Positions 35,587 through 45,704 of a stretch of 64,000 nucleotides of DNA are shown piece after piece. How positions within the stretch are numbered: position 1 is the first letter of the stretch; each line of letters opens with the position of its first letter. The notes below the pieces were generated by a model that saw only the letters and a program-made list of their open reading frames with translations, was not told the origin of the DNA and ran no database searches. Origin of the DNA: Notospermus geniculatus (lineage: Eukaryota > Nemertea > Pilidiophora > Heteronemertea > Lineidae). The position numbers and the translations under genes are program-made. The stretch covers positions 237,511 through 301,510 of the forward strand of contig NMRB01000257.1 in NCBI GenBank assembly GCA_002633025.1, read 5' to 3'.

Positions 35587-36502
35587 GCTGAAATGTACGT
35601 CTCTGCAGGTTGACAATAGCAACAGCAGTGATAGTAGAGTAAACTGATGACGTAAATGATGGTCACCTGCGACATGCGCCCACTTTTGCTGGAGCTGGTC
35701 ACATATGGATTGTGGTCCTAAAACTCTCAGGGTGGCTTCAAATGATAGATTTCAGCCAACCCTCATGGCTTCCATACTGATGTTGCCCATCCTCTGTGAT
35801 CATACACGTATGGACCAAAATTAATCGTTTATTCCTGTTAACAAGATGTAGTTGCATGTTATTACCACCTCCTGAGCTATTAGGAAGAAGGGCCACGTGG
35901 GTTGGTACAACACTCCCAGAAATTATTCCTCCTCCTGCTAAAAATATACTCCACCGTGATAAATATAGCAGTGGATCCCTATTTTTGGCTCCCTACGCCC
36001 ATGTTTCACCTTCATTGGCATTCACGACATCAGACTGAATCGTACGCCCACACACCGTGTGAGTCACACGAACGTAAATCACCACGGAGTAGATTTTCAA
36101 GCTCTGCATGTACGACTCGTGTGTCGGGAGTATGGTGAGCCGATGACTCATGAATTAGCTGGTTATGTCCCCGCATCCTCCAACGGTTGTCTTCTCGGTA
36201 ATCAATAGTCCTTTATATCATCGGTGCAGGACGAGGACGTAGGCATGTGAGCACGCCGCGGCGTTTGCAATAACGGAGAAAAACCGCGAGATTTGCGTGG
36301 GATGAAATGACATGTATGGTAGTTATGTAATTGCTCGTCTTGTCAGCGTGTTACGTGAGTTGAGGAGTTATGAAAATTTGATTTCCTTTGTAATAAAAGA
36401 TACCTTCGGTGGTTTTATGGATTGGTCTTAGTCGGTGGTCAGCACTATCAGGCCGGACACCCGCCGGAGTGGGCATCGTTACCAATCAAGTAATCCAATG
36501 TA
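35587..36502. other. intergenic stretch
   Basis: Nothing recognised. Confidence 0.45.
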
Positions 36503-36893
36503 AGGCCATTCTTTTTATATTACTTGTTTGGCGGATTTCTTGGCTGTAAACCCAACATAGGAGATCGGAATAAAAATAAAAATAAAATCCAAAAATATTT
36601 TAAAAACCTAACTCAACCACGGCAGGATCAGGACGAATGAAGGCAAAACTTAAACTACAAGGCTGGACACATCACAGACATGACAGAGGGAACAGATAGA
36701 TCATGCTTCCGAATCCAATTGTGTCATCTGCACATGTGCAAAGTCAAAAGGTGTCACTTTTATTTTGGATATATGGGTTTTTAAGATCGGGGGCAATAAA
36801 AAATGACTATTTTTCCAATTTTATTTTTTTTCAAAAAAGCCCAAAATTAACATAGGCGGATCCGCCAAACAAGTAATAAAAAACGAATGGCCT
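36503..36893. mobile_element. MITE-like element, ~391 bp, AGGCCATTC termini
   Basis: AGGCCATTCTTTTTATATTA and CTTGTTTGGCGGAT at left; ATCCGCCAAACAAGTAATAA and ACGAATGGCCT at right; about 33 bp pair. Next come AAAATAAAATCC/ATTTTATTTT words. Flanked by TA. Confidence 0.75.
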
Positions 36894-38058
36894 AAATAAT
36901 GTTGCAGCCCAGTTCCAGTGTCCTGCACACGCTTTAAACAAAATATCTAGCGTAGGGTCACGAAAACGTACTTCTACTAGGGAAGGGGTCTCTCCAGCCT
37001 ACCTTCAATACACCGACACTGTCCAAAGAGTTCCAAAGTTTGCAAGCACGTAGCCAGCACGATGCAATGAATAGTAATGGTCATACCTCGTCAAGCGTTG
37101 CCCAACTTCTTACACTTTGGACCGTAATAGAAGCTTTATAAAGTCCAAGATTTACCATTGGCTATTAATTGTTTGCAGGGCAGAATACAAATGCTTGCAT
37201 GTTAAGTGGACCTTAGAGTTAAAGTTTCAAACTTCCATCTTATTTATACAAACAAGCTAGTGTGTTGCGTCAGGCAATAACCTAACGATGCAGTCACATT
37301 GTGGCAGAACTTTGCTGCTTTCCTGGATAAAGTTGGGTTATTCCCTTGAAAGTGTGGAACATTTGAATAGCAAGACCCGAGCTATGACCCGATGAACTCT
37401 CCCCAAAAATGCCCCAACAGATTGTGTGACCTTGCCCCTCTTGTACAATATCTGTCATGTCTTTTTGTATACCATCTAAAAAATAATCGTTGTCTTTTTG
37501 TTCGTCTCTGACCTGGCCATTTGCATGCATGAAGATTTTTTCACCCAACATGTCTTTCGTTTTCACACATGAAAAGTTAACTCACAAAAAAAGGTTAAGT
37601 TGTCCCACGCTGTCAGTTTCTGAATGTTGTGTGAAGGTTGCCATGGTTGATTTTTTTTTTGAGGTTATGAATGATCTTTTGATGACCCTTCTCAGTATAC
37701 ACAAATAATTGAAGACTTTGATATAACATCAGGAATCAAGGTATCATTCTTCGCTTATCTACGATAAAAGCCTAACAAGTTGGTGCCAACGTTTGTACTT
37801 AAAAACGTGAAGTGTCGCATTTCGTTGTGTTAGCATACATGTAATATTAATCCCCCTCTGCCGATATGTTCCCCGGACATCAGAAAGATCACAGGAGGTC
37901 ACAGTTTCTGAAAAACACATGGTAAGTAACATGTCAGTACGCCGATTATGTATTTGCAATCTTTATGATATGTTGGAGTATGAATGAAAAATATTAGCAT
38001 GTGCCAAGAGTTTTGCATGAGAAGACAGCACTATCCCCAGTCCATGTCTTTGAAGATT
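36894..38058. other. intergenic stretch before the 80-N gap
   Basis: A 90-codon minus-strand frame at 37566-37294 has no recognisable domain. Nothing else seen. Confidence 0.45.
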
Positions 38059-38138
38059 NNNNNNNNNNNNNNNNNNNNNNNNNNNNNNNNNNNNNNNNNN
38101 NNNNNNNNNNNNNNNNNNNNNNNNNNNNNNNNNNNNNN
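38059..38138. other. assembly gap (80 N)
   Basis: Unresolved bases, probably in the left half of a G/C-rich hAT-like element. Confidence 0.97.
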
Positions 38139-38296
38139 GGGGTAAAGTGCCGGAAACGCGATTTCCTGTCACCTGGGCAGGCCAAATTGAACTTTCTTTT
38201 TACTGAAAATCAGGGGTCTGATTATATGCCTTCCAAAATTTTTGCTCCTCGGCGGATGAACGGGGGGGGGGGGTCCTTGGATCCGCCACTGGCCTG
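38139..38296. mobile_element. right part of a hAT-like element cut by the gap
   Basis: ACGCGATTTCCTG near 38156, a G run at about 38262 and a terminus CCTTGGATCCGCCACTGG follow the layout of the CAGGG-ended elements. The left end would lie in the gap at 38059-38138. Confidence 0.5.
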
Positions 38297-38465
38297 CCCC
38301 TGGGGATAAGAATGAAGTGTCACTGTCATAGGGAACGGGTGTAGACCTTGATAAATTGGGCTCCGCAACAACATTTCGACAGCATAACACTGGACTATGA
38401 GGGAACATCGTTGCTCCATTGTCTTATGTTGCGGCCCCTCTAGACCTCATCAGGATGGCTGATGG

Positions 38466-38576
38466 CAGGCGCGGATCCAGAGGGGGTTGGGAGTCGTGAC
38501 CCCCCTGCTCTCCACCACCAATTGCAACAACAATTGCCCTGACCCCCCTCTGCCAAAAATCCTTGATCCGCGCCTG
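38466..38576. mobile_element. short hAT-like element, 111 bp
   Basis: CAGGCGCGGATCCAGAGG at left, TTGATCCGCGCCTG at right. Flanks are GATGG and GGTGG, a 4-of-5 match to a 5-bp duplication. The interior is mostly G/C runs around CAATTGCAACAACAATTG. Confidence 0.65.
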
Positions 38577-39374
38577 GGTGGGGTGGAGTGGACTGGCACC
38601 CGCCCATTTTGATGGTCAGGTGCAGACTGACTATAGTCCGGTCGCAAAACCCCGATTTTGGGCTTAGGTGTTTCTTTTTGAATAACAGCATTTTTTTTCC
38701 AGTTTTCATACATTTGGAGGGTGTTGATTCTGAATCTCTGTCATTTGGAGATACAAAAAATGCAAAAAAATTGCTGTTATTCAAAATGTCACACTTTTTC
38801 GTTCTGCGTCCGGACTACTACAGGAATAGACCGAACCACCTTGGAGTGTCTGTACTCGGGCACTCTCGCAACCTGGGTCAGAACCCAGCCTTTTTCGGAG
38901 GGTCAGAACCCAACCTTTTTCGAAGGGTCAGAACCACGTTCCTTCACCCAGCCCCCTGGAAGTGCAAGGAGAATAAACCTTGTAAATAGAAAAAAATCCC
39001 AGGTCTGGATATACTTCTAGAACTTCACCATCACTTGGCATACCAAGGGTCCCAGGGGTCCTCCATAAGTAGGTTAATCTGGGGTAGAGTTGTTCTTTTG
39101 TGTGATTTTTGGCCCGGGGCAGTATCTTGTGGTCTTCGGATCGTTGTAAGGTGATCTGATGACAATGCTAGGATTCCCAGGGTTGAGTTGTCAAAATTAA
39201 GTTAAATGGAATATGATGCAGGGGAAGAGTCAGAATCGTCAGGGGAATCGATGGGAGTATCGGCTCGTGTTAATGACGTTCGTGCCTGGATGCTGGGACC
39301 ACAACCTGCAACCTTGGCTGTTGGATGTCCCAACATGTGAGATACCCACGTCTGACCCTGCTGACTGTGTTGGC
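38577..39374. other. intergenic stretch with short tandem repeats
   Basis: GGGTCAGAACCCA.CCTTTTTC is repeated about 2.5 times at 38874-38935 (unit ~25 bp). Nothing else recognised. Confidence 0.5.
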
Positions 39375-39484
39375 CATCCTGAGAACACCAGGGGGGGTAC
39401 TTAGCGCTCGCTCCCTTCGTCACTGCACACACCTCGGTGACGAAGGCGCGGGCGCTAATGACCCCTGATGAGTATTCTCAGAAT
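39375..39484. mobile_element. CATCC-type MITE, diverged copy
   Basis: CATCCTGAGAACACCAGGG at left, CCTGATGAGTATTCTCAG at right; CGCTCGCTCCCTTCGTCAC pairs with GTGACGAAGG. Flanks share GTTGGC, possibly the remains of an 8-bp duplication. Confidence 0.65.
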
Positions 39485-39746
39485 CGTTGGCCCCACCTGA
39501 GGGCGTTTTCAAAGGTCGAACAGTAGGCCTAAGCATGGTAAGGATCAATGTTTTCGGTGGTGTGGCGTTGCCTCGTGGTATTGGTGTGGTGCGAAAATGT
39601 TCTCCTCGTAGTAGAATGAGTTTAGAATGAAGAAGATCTCTGTTGAGGTGGTTGCTGCCAAGGCCTTGGGTCGCTGCTAACTGCCCGTACCTTGACTGAC
39701 GTGATGGGGACTCAAAACGGACCATACACTGCAAAAGCGTTCAGGC

Positions 39747-39851
39747 CATCCCGTGCTAATCAAGGGTAACGTTCTCAATGTTCGCACTGTCTCCGCATGT
39801 GGGTGAAGAAGGGAGCGATCGCTAAAGAACCTCAGATACTTCTCGAGGATG
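39747..39851. mobile_element. CATCC-type MITE in tandem unit 1, 8-bp duplication GTTCAGGC
   Basis: Starts CATCCCGTGC, ends TCGAGGATG. GTTCAGGC at 39739-39746 and 39852-39859. Interior has GGGAGCGATCGCTAA as in the other copies. Confidence 0.75.
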
Positions 39852-39938
39852 GTTCAGGCCCACCGTAGTCAGTTGAGGTAGGTAGCTGCTAATGCCCTAC
39901 CTTGACGTGATGGGGATACACTGCAAAAGCGTTCAGGC

Positions 39939-40045
39939 CATCCTGTGCTAATCAAGGGTAACGTTCTCAATGCTCGCTCCCTCTGTCTCCGCATGTGGGT
40001 GACGAAGGGAGCGATCGCTAAGAACCTCTGATACTCTCCAGGATG
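39939..40045. mobile_element. CATCC-type MITE in tandem unit 2, 8-bp duplication GTTCAGGC
   Basis: Starts CATCCTGTGC, ends TCCAGGATG. GTTCAGGC at 39931-39938 and 40046-40053. Confidence 0.78.
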
Positions 40046-40053
40046 GTTCAGGC

Positions 40054-40774
40054 CCACCCTAATCAATAGGTCATAGGTCTTCCTTCAATAGAATAGAAGA
40101 CATGGAAGACACCCTCCTGCTCCGTTGCTCCTGCTGCATGCAATCACAAAAATGCAAAAGCTTGTGAGGTTTGGATGAGTCAACCTCATAACTTGTGAAA
40201 AATGTCACTGGAACTTGACGGAATCAGTTGTAGTGATTCACAGTTTGATCTATTGGATATTTGATCCAGGTTAGCATGAAACTGACTGTACACTGGAACC
40301 ATGGTGCATCTTTTATTGGCACGTAATGTTCTTTGGTGATTACGTCCTGCGCGGCCTCCACGCTAACATTTCATAACGATCCACTACCTGGGTTTGATCC
40401 GAGTATTGAATGTGCGGCTGATTCATTGCACCGCCCTCAATGAGTGGGGGAGGGATGCGTCTCTGTCTGTGGTGCAGGCGGTGTGCGATGTGCGGGTTGA
40501 TGAATGAGTGTGAATGAATGGGGACAGGCAGATTGTAACAGTAGCTGATATTGTGGCTGGGAAGAGAGTCGTGGTAAGTTGGAATTTGTCGTTTTTCCGT
40601 GTTTTTTCCTGGAGATTTGTCCCTGTGTCTAACCTTTACCCAATCAAATTATTTTTTTCTGGATGGCATCATCTGGTCAAAGAATTATGAATGTTAACAT
40701 AGTATCAATTTGTGTGGGTATTTGTGGAGGTATCATGTGAGGTAGACGTTCTCATGTTTAAAACTCCAGGGTCC
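40054..40774. other. intergenic stretch
   Basis: Nothing recognised. Confidence 0.45.
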
Positions 40775-40822
40775 ATCCATAGTCATAGTCATACTCATAG
40801 TCATAGTCATACTCATAGTCGT
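40775..40822. repeat. microsatellite, CATAGT unit
   Basis: About eight copies of the hexamer CATAGT with CATACT variants every third unit, giving an 18-bp higher period. Confidence 0.85.
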
Positions 40823-40823
40823 A

Positions 40824-41147
40824 CTTATCTTCTGTGTTGAACAAAGGGTAAGTGTCACACTTTGACAAAAAGTTTATGAATATGGGCCCAGGGTCCATAT
40901 CATCCTGAGAACATCAGGGGTTCTTAGCGCTCGCTCCCTTCGTCACCGCAGACAAATGTCCTCAGGGATTTGTGTGCGATGACGAAGGAGCGAGCGCTAA
41001 GAACCCCTGATGTTCTCAGGATGGTCCATATGGGACCAGGGTCCATATTCATAACATACTTAAGTCAAAGTGTGATACTTTTCTTTAGTGTTGAACAAAG
41101 GATAAGTGTCACACTTTGACTTAAGTAGTTTTATGAATATGGGTCCA
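40824..41147. repeat. older foldback split by the MITE at 40901
   Basis: 41040-41147 pairs with itself: ATACTTAAGTCAAAGTGTGA with TCACACTTTGACTTAAGTA, and GGGTCCATATTCATAA with TTATGAATATGGGTCC. 40826-40899 repeats one arm (AGTGTCACACTTTGAC, ATGAATATGGGCCC). Confidence 0.65.
40901..41023. mobile_element. CATCC-type MITE, 123 bp, 8-bp duplication GTCCATAT
   Basis: CATCCTGAGAACATCAGGGG and TTCTTAGCGCTCGC at left pair almost exactly with GCGAGCGCTAAGAACCCC and TGATGTTCTCAGGATG at right. GTCCATAT at 40893-40900 and 41024-41031. An 8-bp duplication points to hAT-like transposition. It sits inside an older foldback. Confidence 0.88.
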
Positions 41148-42097
41148 GAAGCCTGACCACTTAATCTGCGTAAGTAACAGGACTGACGATTGTCCCAATT
41201 AGGGACAGGGTGGAGGTGGGTGGGTGGGTGGGGGGTTCTTTTGGATTGTCTCTAGATTTAGGAAGCTGAGAGTATCGGATCGAGTGATTTGAAATTATGT
41301 GTCATGACACAGATTGTGCAAATCTTCAGGCTTGTCTGAGCAGTAGGAGTTCCACGTGTGAAAGTATTCTTTGAATCATCTTGGGATTCCTGATTTCGAG
41401 CCTAAATTCAACTGCATTCATCGAACAATGCTATTATTCAGGGCTTTTGTTGAACTTTTTTTGAACTTCTGTAGTGCTCCTGTCATGCAATAGCTTCTTG
41501 GAAATCTTCATTTTCCCCCATCAGATAGGTGTAACGAAGACTGCTGCTGTTTTTTTACAAAAAATAGAAGGAATTTTCAAGGACAAAGAAATAATTCAAA
41601 CTGCGAATGAGAATGGTTTTCAGGTTGGACAGGGGGAATGGGAAGTTTAAAGGGGGCATCTGAGGTGATTTCAAGGGAATGGGTTTTATCAAAAATAGAT
41701 GGGAAAACATTGTAACTGAGTTCGATGGTTTTGGAAACAATGGTTGATGATTCTTGCTGGTTGGTATCAATGAGCCAGCATGACTTTGTTTTGTTTGAAT
41801 GATGGGATGAATGAAGACCCGCGTTTCAGACGAACGGAACGTGATACTGATGATGGTACTTCAGGTATGGGGCATCCGAGGACACAGAATGATTTCCCGT
41901 CTCAGGTGATAGTTTGAGCTGTTAGTCCATTTTGCTTCGTGATGATCTCTGATAGTTGGCAATGGCTGTGAGCAGGGTGTGCTCGTTGCTTGGCACTGAG
42001 GGTCCTGCAGCGATAGGCCCCATGCTGCTCCATCATTGGTCCTTTGGCCTGGTCCACACTCTTTAACGTTTTTCATTGCATTCTGTATCACAGGCGC
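41148..42097. other. intergenic stretch
   Basis: Apart from the G-tract motif, only chance frames. Confidence 0.45.
41218..41235 (+). promoter_or_regulatory. G-quadruplex-capable motif
   Basis: GGGTGGGTGGGTGGGGGG has four G tracts with single-T loops, the most stable quadruplex layout. It stands alone in a non-coding stretch; no function can be assigned. Confidence 0.6.
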
Positions 42098-42181
42098 ATC
42101 GGTCACCCATCCAAGTACTGATCGTGCTCTCCGTTGCTTAACTTCTAGCTCAGAGGCAAACGCGCCAACCACTAGGCTGTA
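42098..42181 (-). mobile_element. Pol III element: tRNA-type A box joined to 5S rRNA internal promoter
   Basis: On the minus strand AGCCTAGTGGTTGGCGCG (about 42178-42161) is a tRNA-like 5' segment with a near-consensus A box. Where the tRNA B box should come, it runs into AAGTTAAGCAACGGAGAGC (42144-42126), GATCAG, and TACTTGGATGGGTGACC (42117-42101). These are 5S rRNA box A, intermediate element and box C in the right order and spacing. The 5S 5' half is absent. This is a SINE-like chimera or a template-switch product, not a 5S gene. Confidence 0.68.
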
Positions 42182-42564
42182 AAAGGAATCCTCCATGCCC
42201 GACGGGTTAGGCCATGCCATAGCTACTGCAAGGGGTTCAATGCACATTGATTCTCCCGCCTCTCGGCAAGGACTCCCAAAATACATCCTTTCCTACTTCA
42301 AGTCATCCATTGCCTTCCATAACCTCTTTTCCTGATTTTCCAACATTTTGTTGTCCTGTGTCAGGTCAAACGATTGCGTCTTTGTCTCTCAGGTAGGCCG
42401 ATGTTGCCAAACTGTTGCTGAAAATGCGCCTATAGACCAACACCGACTGTTTTGATAAAACAGCGACAGTTATTTTTTTAAAAAAAATATTATCTCAGGA
42501 GTGCAAGCGCCCACTTAGGGCATTATAGCTACTCATCAAACAATATTGGACGATATTAATGATA

Positions 42565-42717
42565 TGTAGGAGGAAACCGGAGACCCCGGAGGAAACCTAC
42601 GATGTCGAGGAGAGATCGCCCTCTCTACCACATAAAGCCACTTGCACGACCGGGGATCGAACCCGCGACCTCAGTGGTGGCAGGCGCCGATGTTTCCATT
42701 GCGCCACCCCGACACCA
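42565..42717 (-). mobile_element. tRNA-derived SINE (second family)
   Basis: Minus strand: A box TGGCGCAATGG (42706-42696) and B box GGTTCGATCCC (42663-42653), followed by GTGGTAGAGAGGGCG and a CT-rich repeat of TTTCCTCC and CTCCGG words. The body differs from the SINE at 32770. Boundaries are approximate. Confidence 0.65.
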
Positions 42718-43522
42718 CAATTATTTTCATTCAATACACAATGTCAGGGATCCCTCTGCATGAAGCAACTCCTTGTGTCACTGTTATAGGCTGATGGCAT
42801 CAATCCCTCGAATCATAGGATTTACGCCTGAGACGTGTGTATGTACCTACGTGGACCCCTTGAAATCGCTGGATGACTGCAGGGTATTGTTTTATTTTGT
42901 TACCAAGGTGCCCAGGGTTGTTGTCGTCGTTGTCATGGCTCGGTCTTCTCTATTGGAAGATTCCTAGATCCTCCTATTGTCAAGAGATCAGCAAACTCTC
43001 CGTGTTTTTCGCAAAATTTTGTCTGTACCTCACGTTAAATTAAACGTAGGGATTTAAAGCCCCTCTGTATTGAATTTTACGGTATTTTCAAAGTGTTAGG
43101 AGGATGCAGGTAGAGGTGTCATCGCCTTGTGAAGGTCCCCAAAATGCTTGCCTGATAGTACTTCAAAGAATCAAGGCCTGGTTTTCAGCAAACATTGAAA
43201 AAACTGGAGGTAGGGCTCTAATTTATTCAGATAGACCATGGTAGGCCTACATTTTACACCATACCAACGTCGGCGAACGTAAGCACTATTTCCTGAATTG
43301 AATAGGGTGAGGCTTTTTAAAAATCGAAATGATAGCGGATTTTATTTACCTTTGGCTGGTGTTTGTAAACACAAAATTTCACCAATCAGAATGCGCGAAC
43401 ATTTCTTTGTTGACATTCTGGAGAAGTTTGTTTACATTTTTTCCCGAAAATTCGTCCCCTTTCAAATTCTATTTCTAAATCAATTTTTTTCGATATCAAT
43501 TCGCTTTAAGCGATTTTTTTTT
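42718..43522. other. intergenic stretch
   Basis: No gene or repeat recognised before the duplicated segment. Confidence 0.45.
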
Positions 43523-44028
43523 AATTGTTCCATCGTGCCATGGTTGAGGTTCTTCACTGACATCACAACGGTCATGTGACTGCAAAGAATCGGCCATGTT
43601 GGCCGTCAAAAGGCCGGCGATGATGTCACGCCCTGACATCGTCAGGATCTGTGTTTGTTGACGCTGTGTTCATGTTTTGACATTTTGACGGCCAATATGG
43701 CGGCGTCTTGTCGTCATGGAAATGTGACGTCACGTGAAGAACCTCCATAATCACCTCCCAGTTTGTTCATGGGAAGAGATGTCTTAGCTCTGCTCCTCGA
43801 CACAGGGGCTTGGAAAACGTGACTTGGGGAAGTGGAACTAACCGTGGGTGGATCTCATTTCTTTACACCTCCTACTTTCATGACTCCTGATGAGAATCAA
43901 AACATGTTTGTCTCCTCACCTCCTGGCATTGGATATTAACATGGACATGAGGGTGTTATTATGGTGGGCAGCCCCCCTGGCCTGTCACCTGCTGGATCCA
44001 CGAGGGTTCATCATAGGTTGGCACCCTC
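43523..44028. repeat. 0.5-kb direct duplication, copy 1
   Basis: From AATTGTTCCATCGTGCCATG to AGGTTGGCACCCT, nearly identical to 44446-44966; the copies start 923 bp apart. Differences are single bases and a few short indels. Its first ~210 bp is a foldback: GAGGTTCTTCACTGAC with GTCACGTGAAGAACCTC, and TTGGCCGTCAAAA with TTTTGACGGCCAA. Confidence 0.9.
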
Positions 44029-44097
44029 NCTTAACTACTGGAGGTAGAATGTTCTGAACTTAAACAAGTAAGTATCTTTGTAGCCTTTACAAGTACG

Positions 44098-44340
44098 TCA
44101 AATTTCGGCCTGATTAAACTTCCAATATGGCCGCCAGGTGGCGTAACCCGAAAATCATCGAATGTGCTAGAACTCAGGAACGACTTGACCCAGAGTGCTC
44201 AAATGTGCTATGTGGCTCCCTCTAGATGACCTTTATGTGCATGTGAAGTTTTGGCCCAACCAGACATCCAATATGGCCACCAGGTGGCACAAGTTAAACC
44301 CAACAATCATTGCAGTCCTGCAACTTGGGAATAACTTGAC
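44098..44340. repeat. diverged tandem pair, ~146-bp period, with CTCF-like cores
   Basis: CCAATATGGCC.CCAGGTGGC, then ACTTGACCCAGA.TGCTCA and a CTCCCTCT word, repeat once. CCGCCAGGTGGCG at 44131-44143 and CCACCAGGTGGCA at 44277-44289 share orientation. The second fits the CTCF core (CCASYAGRKGGCR) at all 13 positions, the first at 12. Confidence 0.6.
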
Positions 44341-44445
44341 CCAGATTGCTCATAACTGACATGTTCCTCCCTCTGTCATTACCGGTACACTGTTACATGT
44401 ATGTCCAAAAGGGTGAGCACATGGTCCATGGACCATTTCATTTTA

Positions 44446-44966
44446 AATTGTTCCATCGTGCCATGGTTGAGGTTCTTCACTGACGTCACAACGGTCATGT
44501 GACTGCAAAGAATCGGCCATGTTGGCCGTCAAAAGGCCGGCGATGATGTCACGCCCTGACATCGTCAGGATCTGTGTTTGTTGACGCCGTGTTCATGTTT
44601 TGACATTTTGACGGCCAATATGGCGGCGTCGTGTCGTCATGGAAATGTGACGTCACGTGAAGAACCTCCATAATCACCTCTGAGTTTGTTTAGGGAAGAG
44701 ATGTCTTCTGGTTAGCTCTGCTCCTCGACACACGGGCTTGGAAAACGTGACTTGGAGAAGTGGAACTAACCGTGGGTGGATCTCATTGCTTTACACCTCC
44801 TACTTTCATGACTCCTGATGAGAATCAAAACATGTTTGTCTCCTCACCTCCTGGCAGTGAATATTAACATGGACATGAGGGCGTTATGGTGGGCAGCCTC
44901 CTTGGCCTGTCACCTGCAGGATCCACGAGGGTTCATGGATGATGCATTATCATAGGTTGGCACCCT
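44446..44966. repeat. 0.5-kb direct duplication, copy 2
   Basis: Same content and order as 43523-44028, with a 14-bp extra piece (GGATGATGCATTAT) before CATAGGTTGG. The 417 bp between the copies is not duplicated. A tandem duplication or a collapsed assembly repeat; the N at 44029, at the end of copy 1, fits local assembly trouble. Confidence 0.9.
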
Positions 44967-45087
44967 TGGTCTCCCCTTGTCACTCCAGAGGAACTTGTTG
45001 AAATTTGCCACAAGTCGCGTGGGGTGTGTGGCGGGGGGGGGGGGTAGAATAAAAGGCGAAGGTTAGTCTGGTACATGAGTCCACAAC

Positions 45088-45519
45088 AATGGGGAATCGG
45101 AGTGCCCAAAGGAGGCGCTGGGGAACAACTCAGTTTTTACTCAAAAACGCATGCGCCGCGACGTTGAAAACCTCTTTGACGTCGCACGTCGTTGCGTCGT
45201 GCGTCATTCAGAATCAGTGACGTTGCTCTTCGATCTGTTCTTTACGCTAAAATAGTCAATTTTATTGATAAAATTCGACATGTTCCCACTTGAATTTTCG
45301 TTTGAAAACATTCAGATACATTGAGTCAGTCCTATACTTGATGTTAAACGTGTAAAATTCGAAATTTAATGGCCTATTTCGGGTATATTAGGGCTGGAAA
45401 TAGGGTGTAGTTTCCAGAATTAAATGGCAAATAACGTTAGCCTCATTTTCGACGTCATATTTTAGACTGAGTTGTTCATCAGCGCCACGTCATGGATTAG
45501 TTCCTCCGATTCCTCAATG
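45088..45519. repeat. foldback-type element, ~430 bp
   Basis: GGGGAATCGGAG, GGAGGCGCTG and GAACAACTCAGT at left pair with ACTGAGTTGTTC, CAGCGCCACG and CTCCGATTCCTC at right; the right arm has an extra ~17 bases. The interior has CGTCGCACGTCGTTGCGTCG. No coding capacity. Confidence 0.6.
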
Positions 45520-45636
45520 GTATGACGAGCGAACTTCAAATTTTTTTACCTGAGTTAATCTGGTAACCTTTCAGGGGTGCCAGGGGAATCAAGGGACTTC
45601 TTCGTGCTGCACTTGAGCCTTTCTTCAGACCACTAG

Positions 45637-45704
45637 TATCTTGGTGGGCAGTTGAACCCACGACCTTTCAGTTGTCCAAAATGCTCTACCACTCCTCCGT
45701 CTTG
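45637..45704 (-). repeat. degenerate tRNA-like sequence
   Basis: Minus strand reads GGAGTGGTAGAGCA (A-box-like), then GGTCGTGGGTTCAACTGCCC, resembling a T arm with a GTGGG/CCCAC stem but an 8-nt loop. The acceptor stem does not close. A tRNA pseudogene or SINE head. Confidence 0.45.

Larger units (their letters stand above)
39672..40065. repeat. two-unit tandem duplication, ~190-220 bp, each carrying a MITE
   Basis: GCTGCTAA, CCTTGAC, GACGTGATGGGGA and CTGCAAAAGCGTTCAGGC recur in order at 39673 and 39895. The units contain MITEs at 39747-39851 and 39939-40045, each with its own flanking GTTCAGGC pair. The duplication therefore followed the insertion. Confidence 0.8.

Noticed and set aside
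42098-42181. 5S rRNA gene
   Set aside because: Only the 3' internal-promoter half of 5S is present; the 5' part is tRNA-like.
41861-42286. 141-codon minus-strand frame
   Set aside because: It overlaps the tRNA/5S chimeric element and has no homology I recognise.
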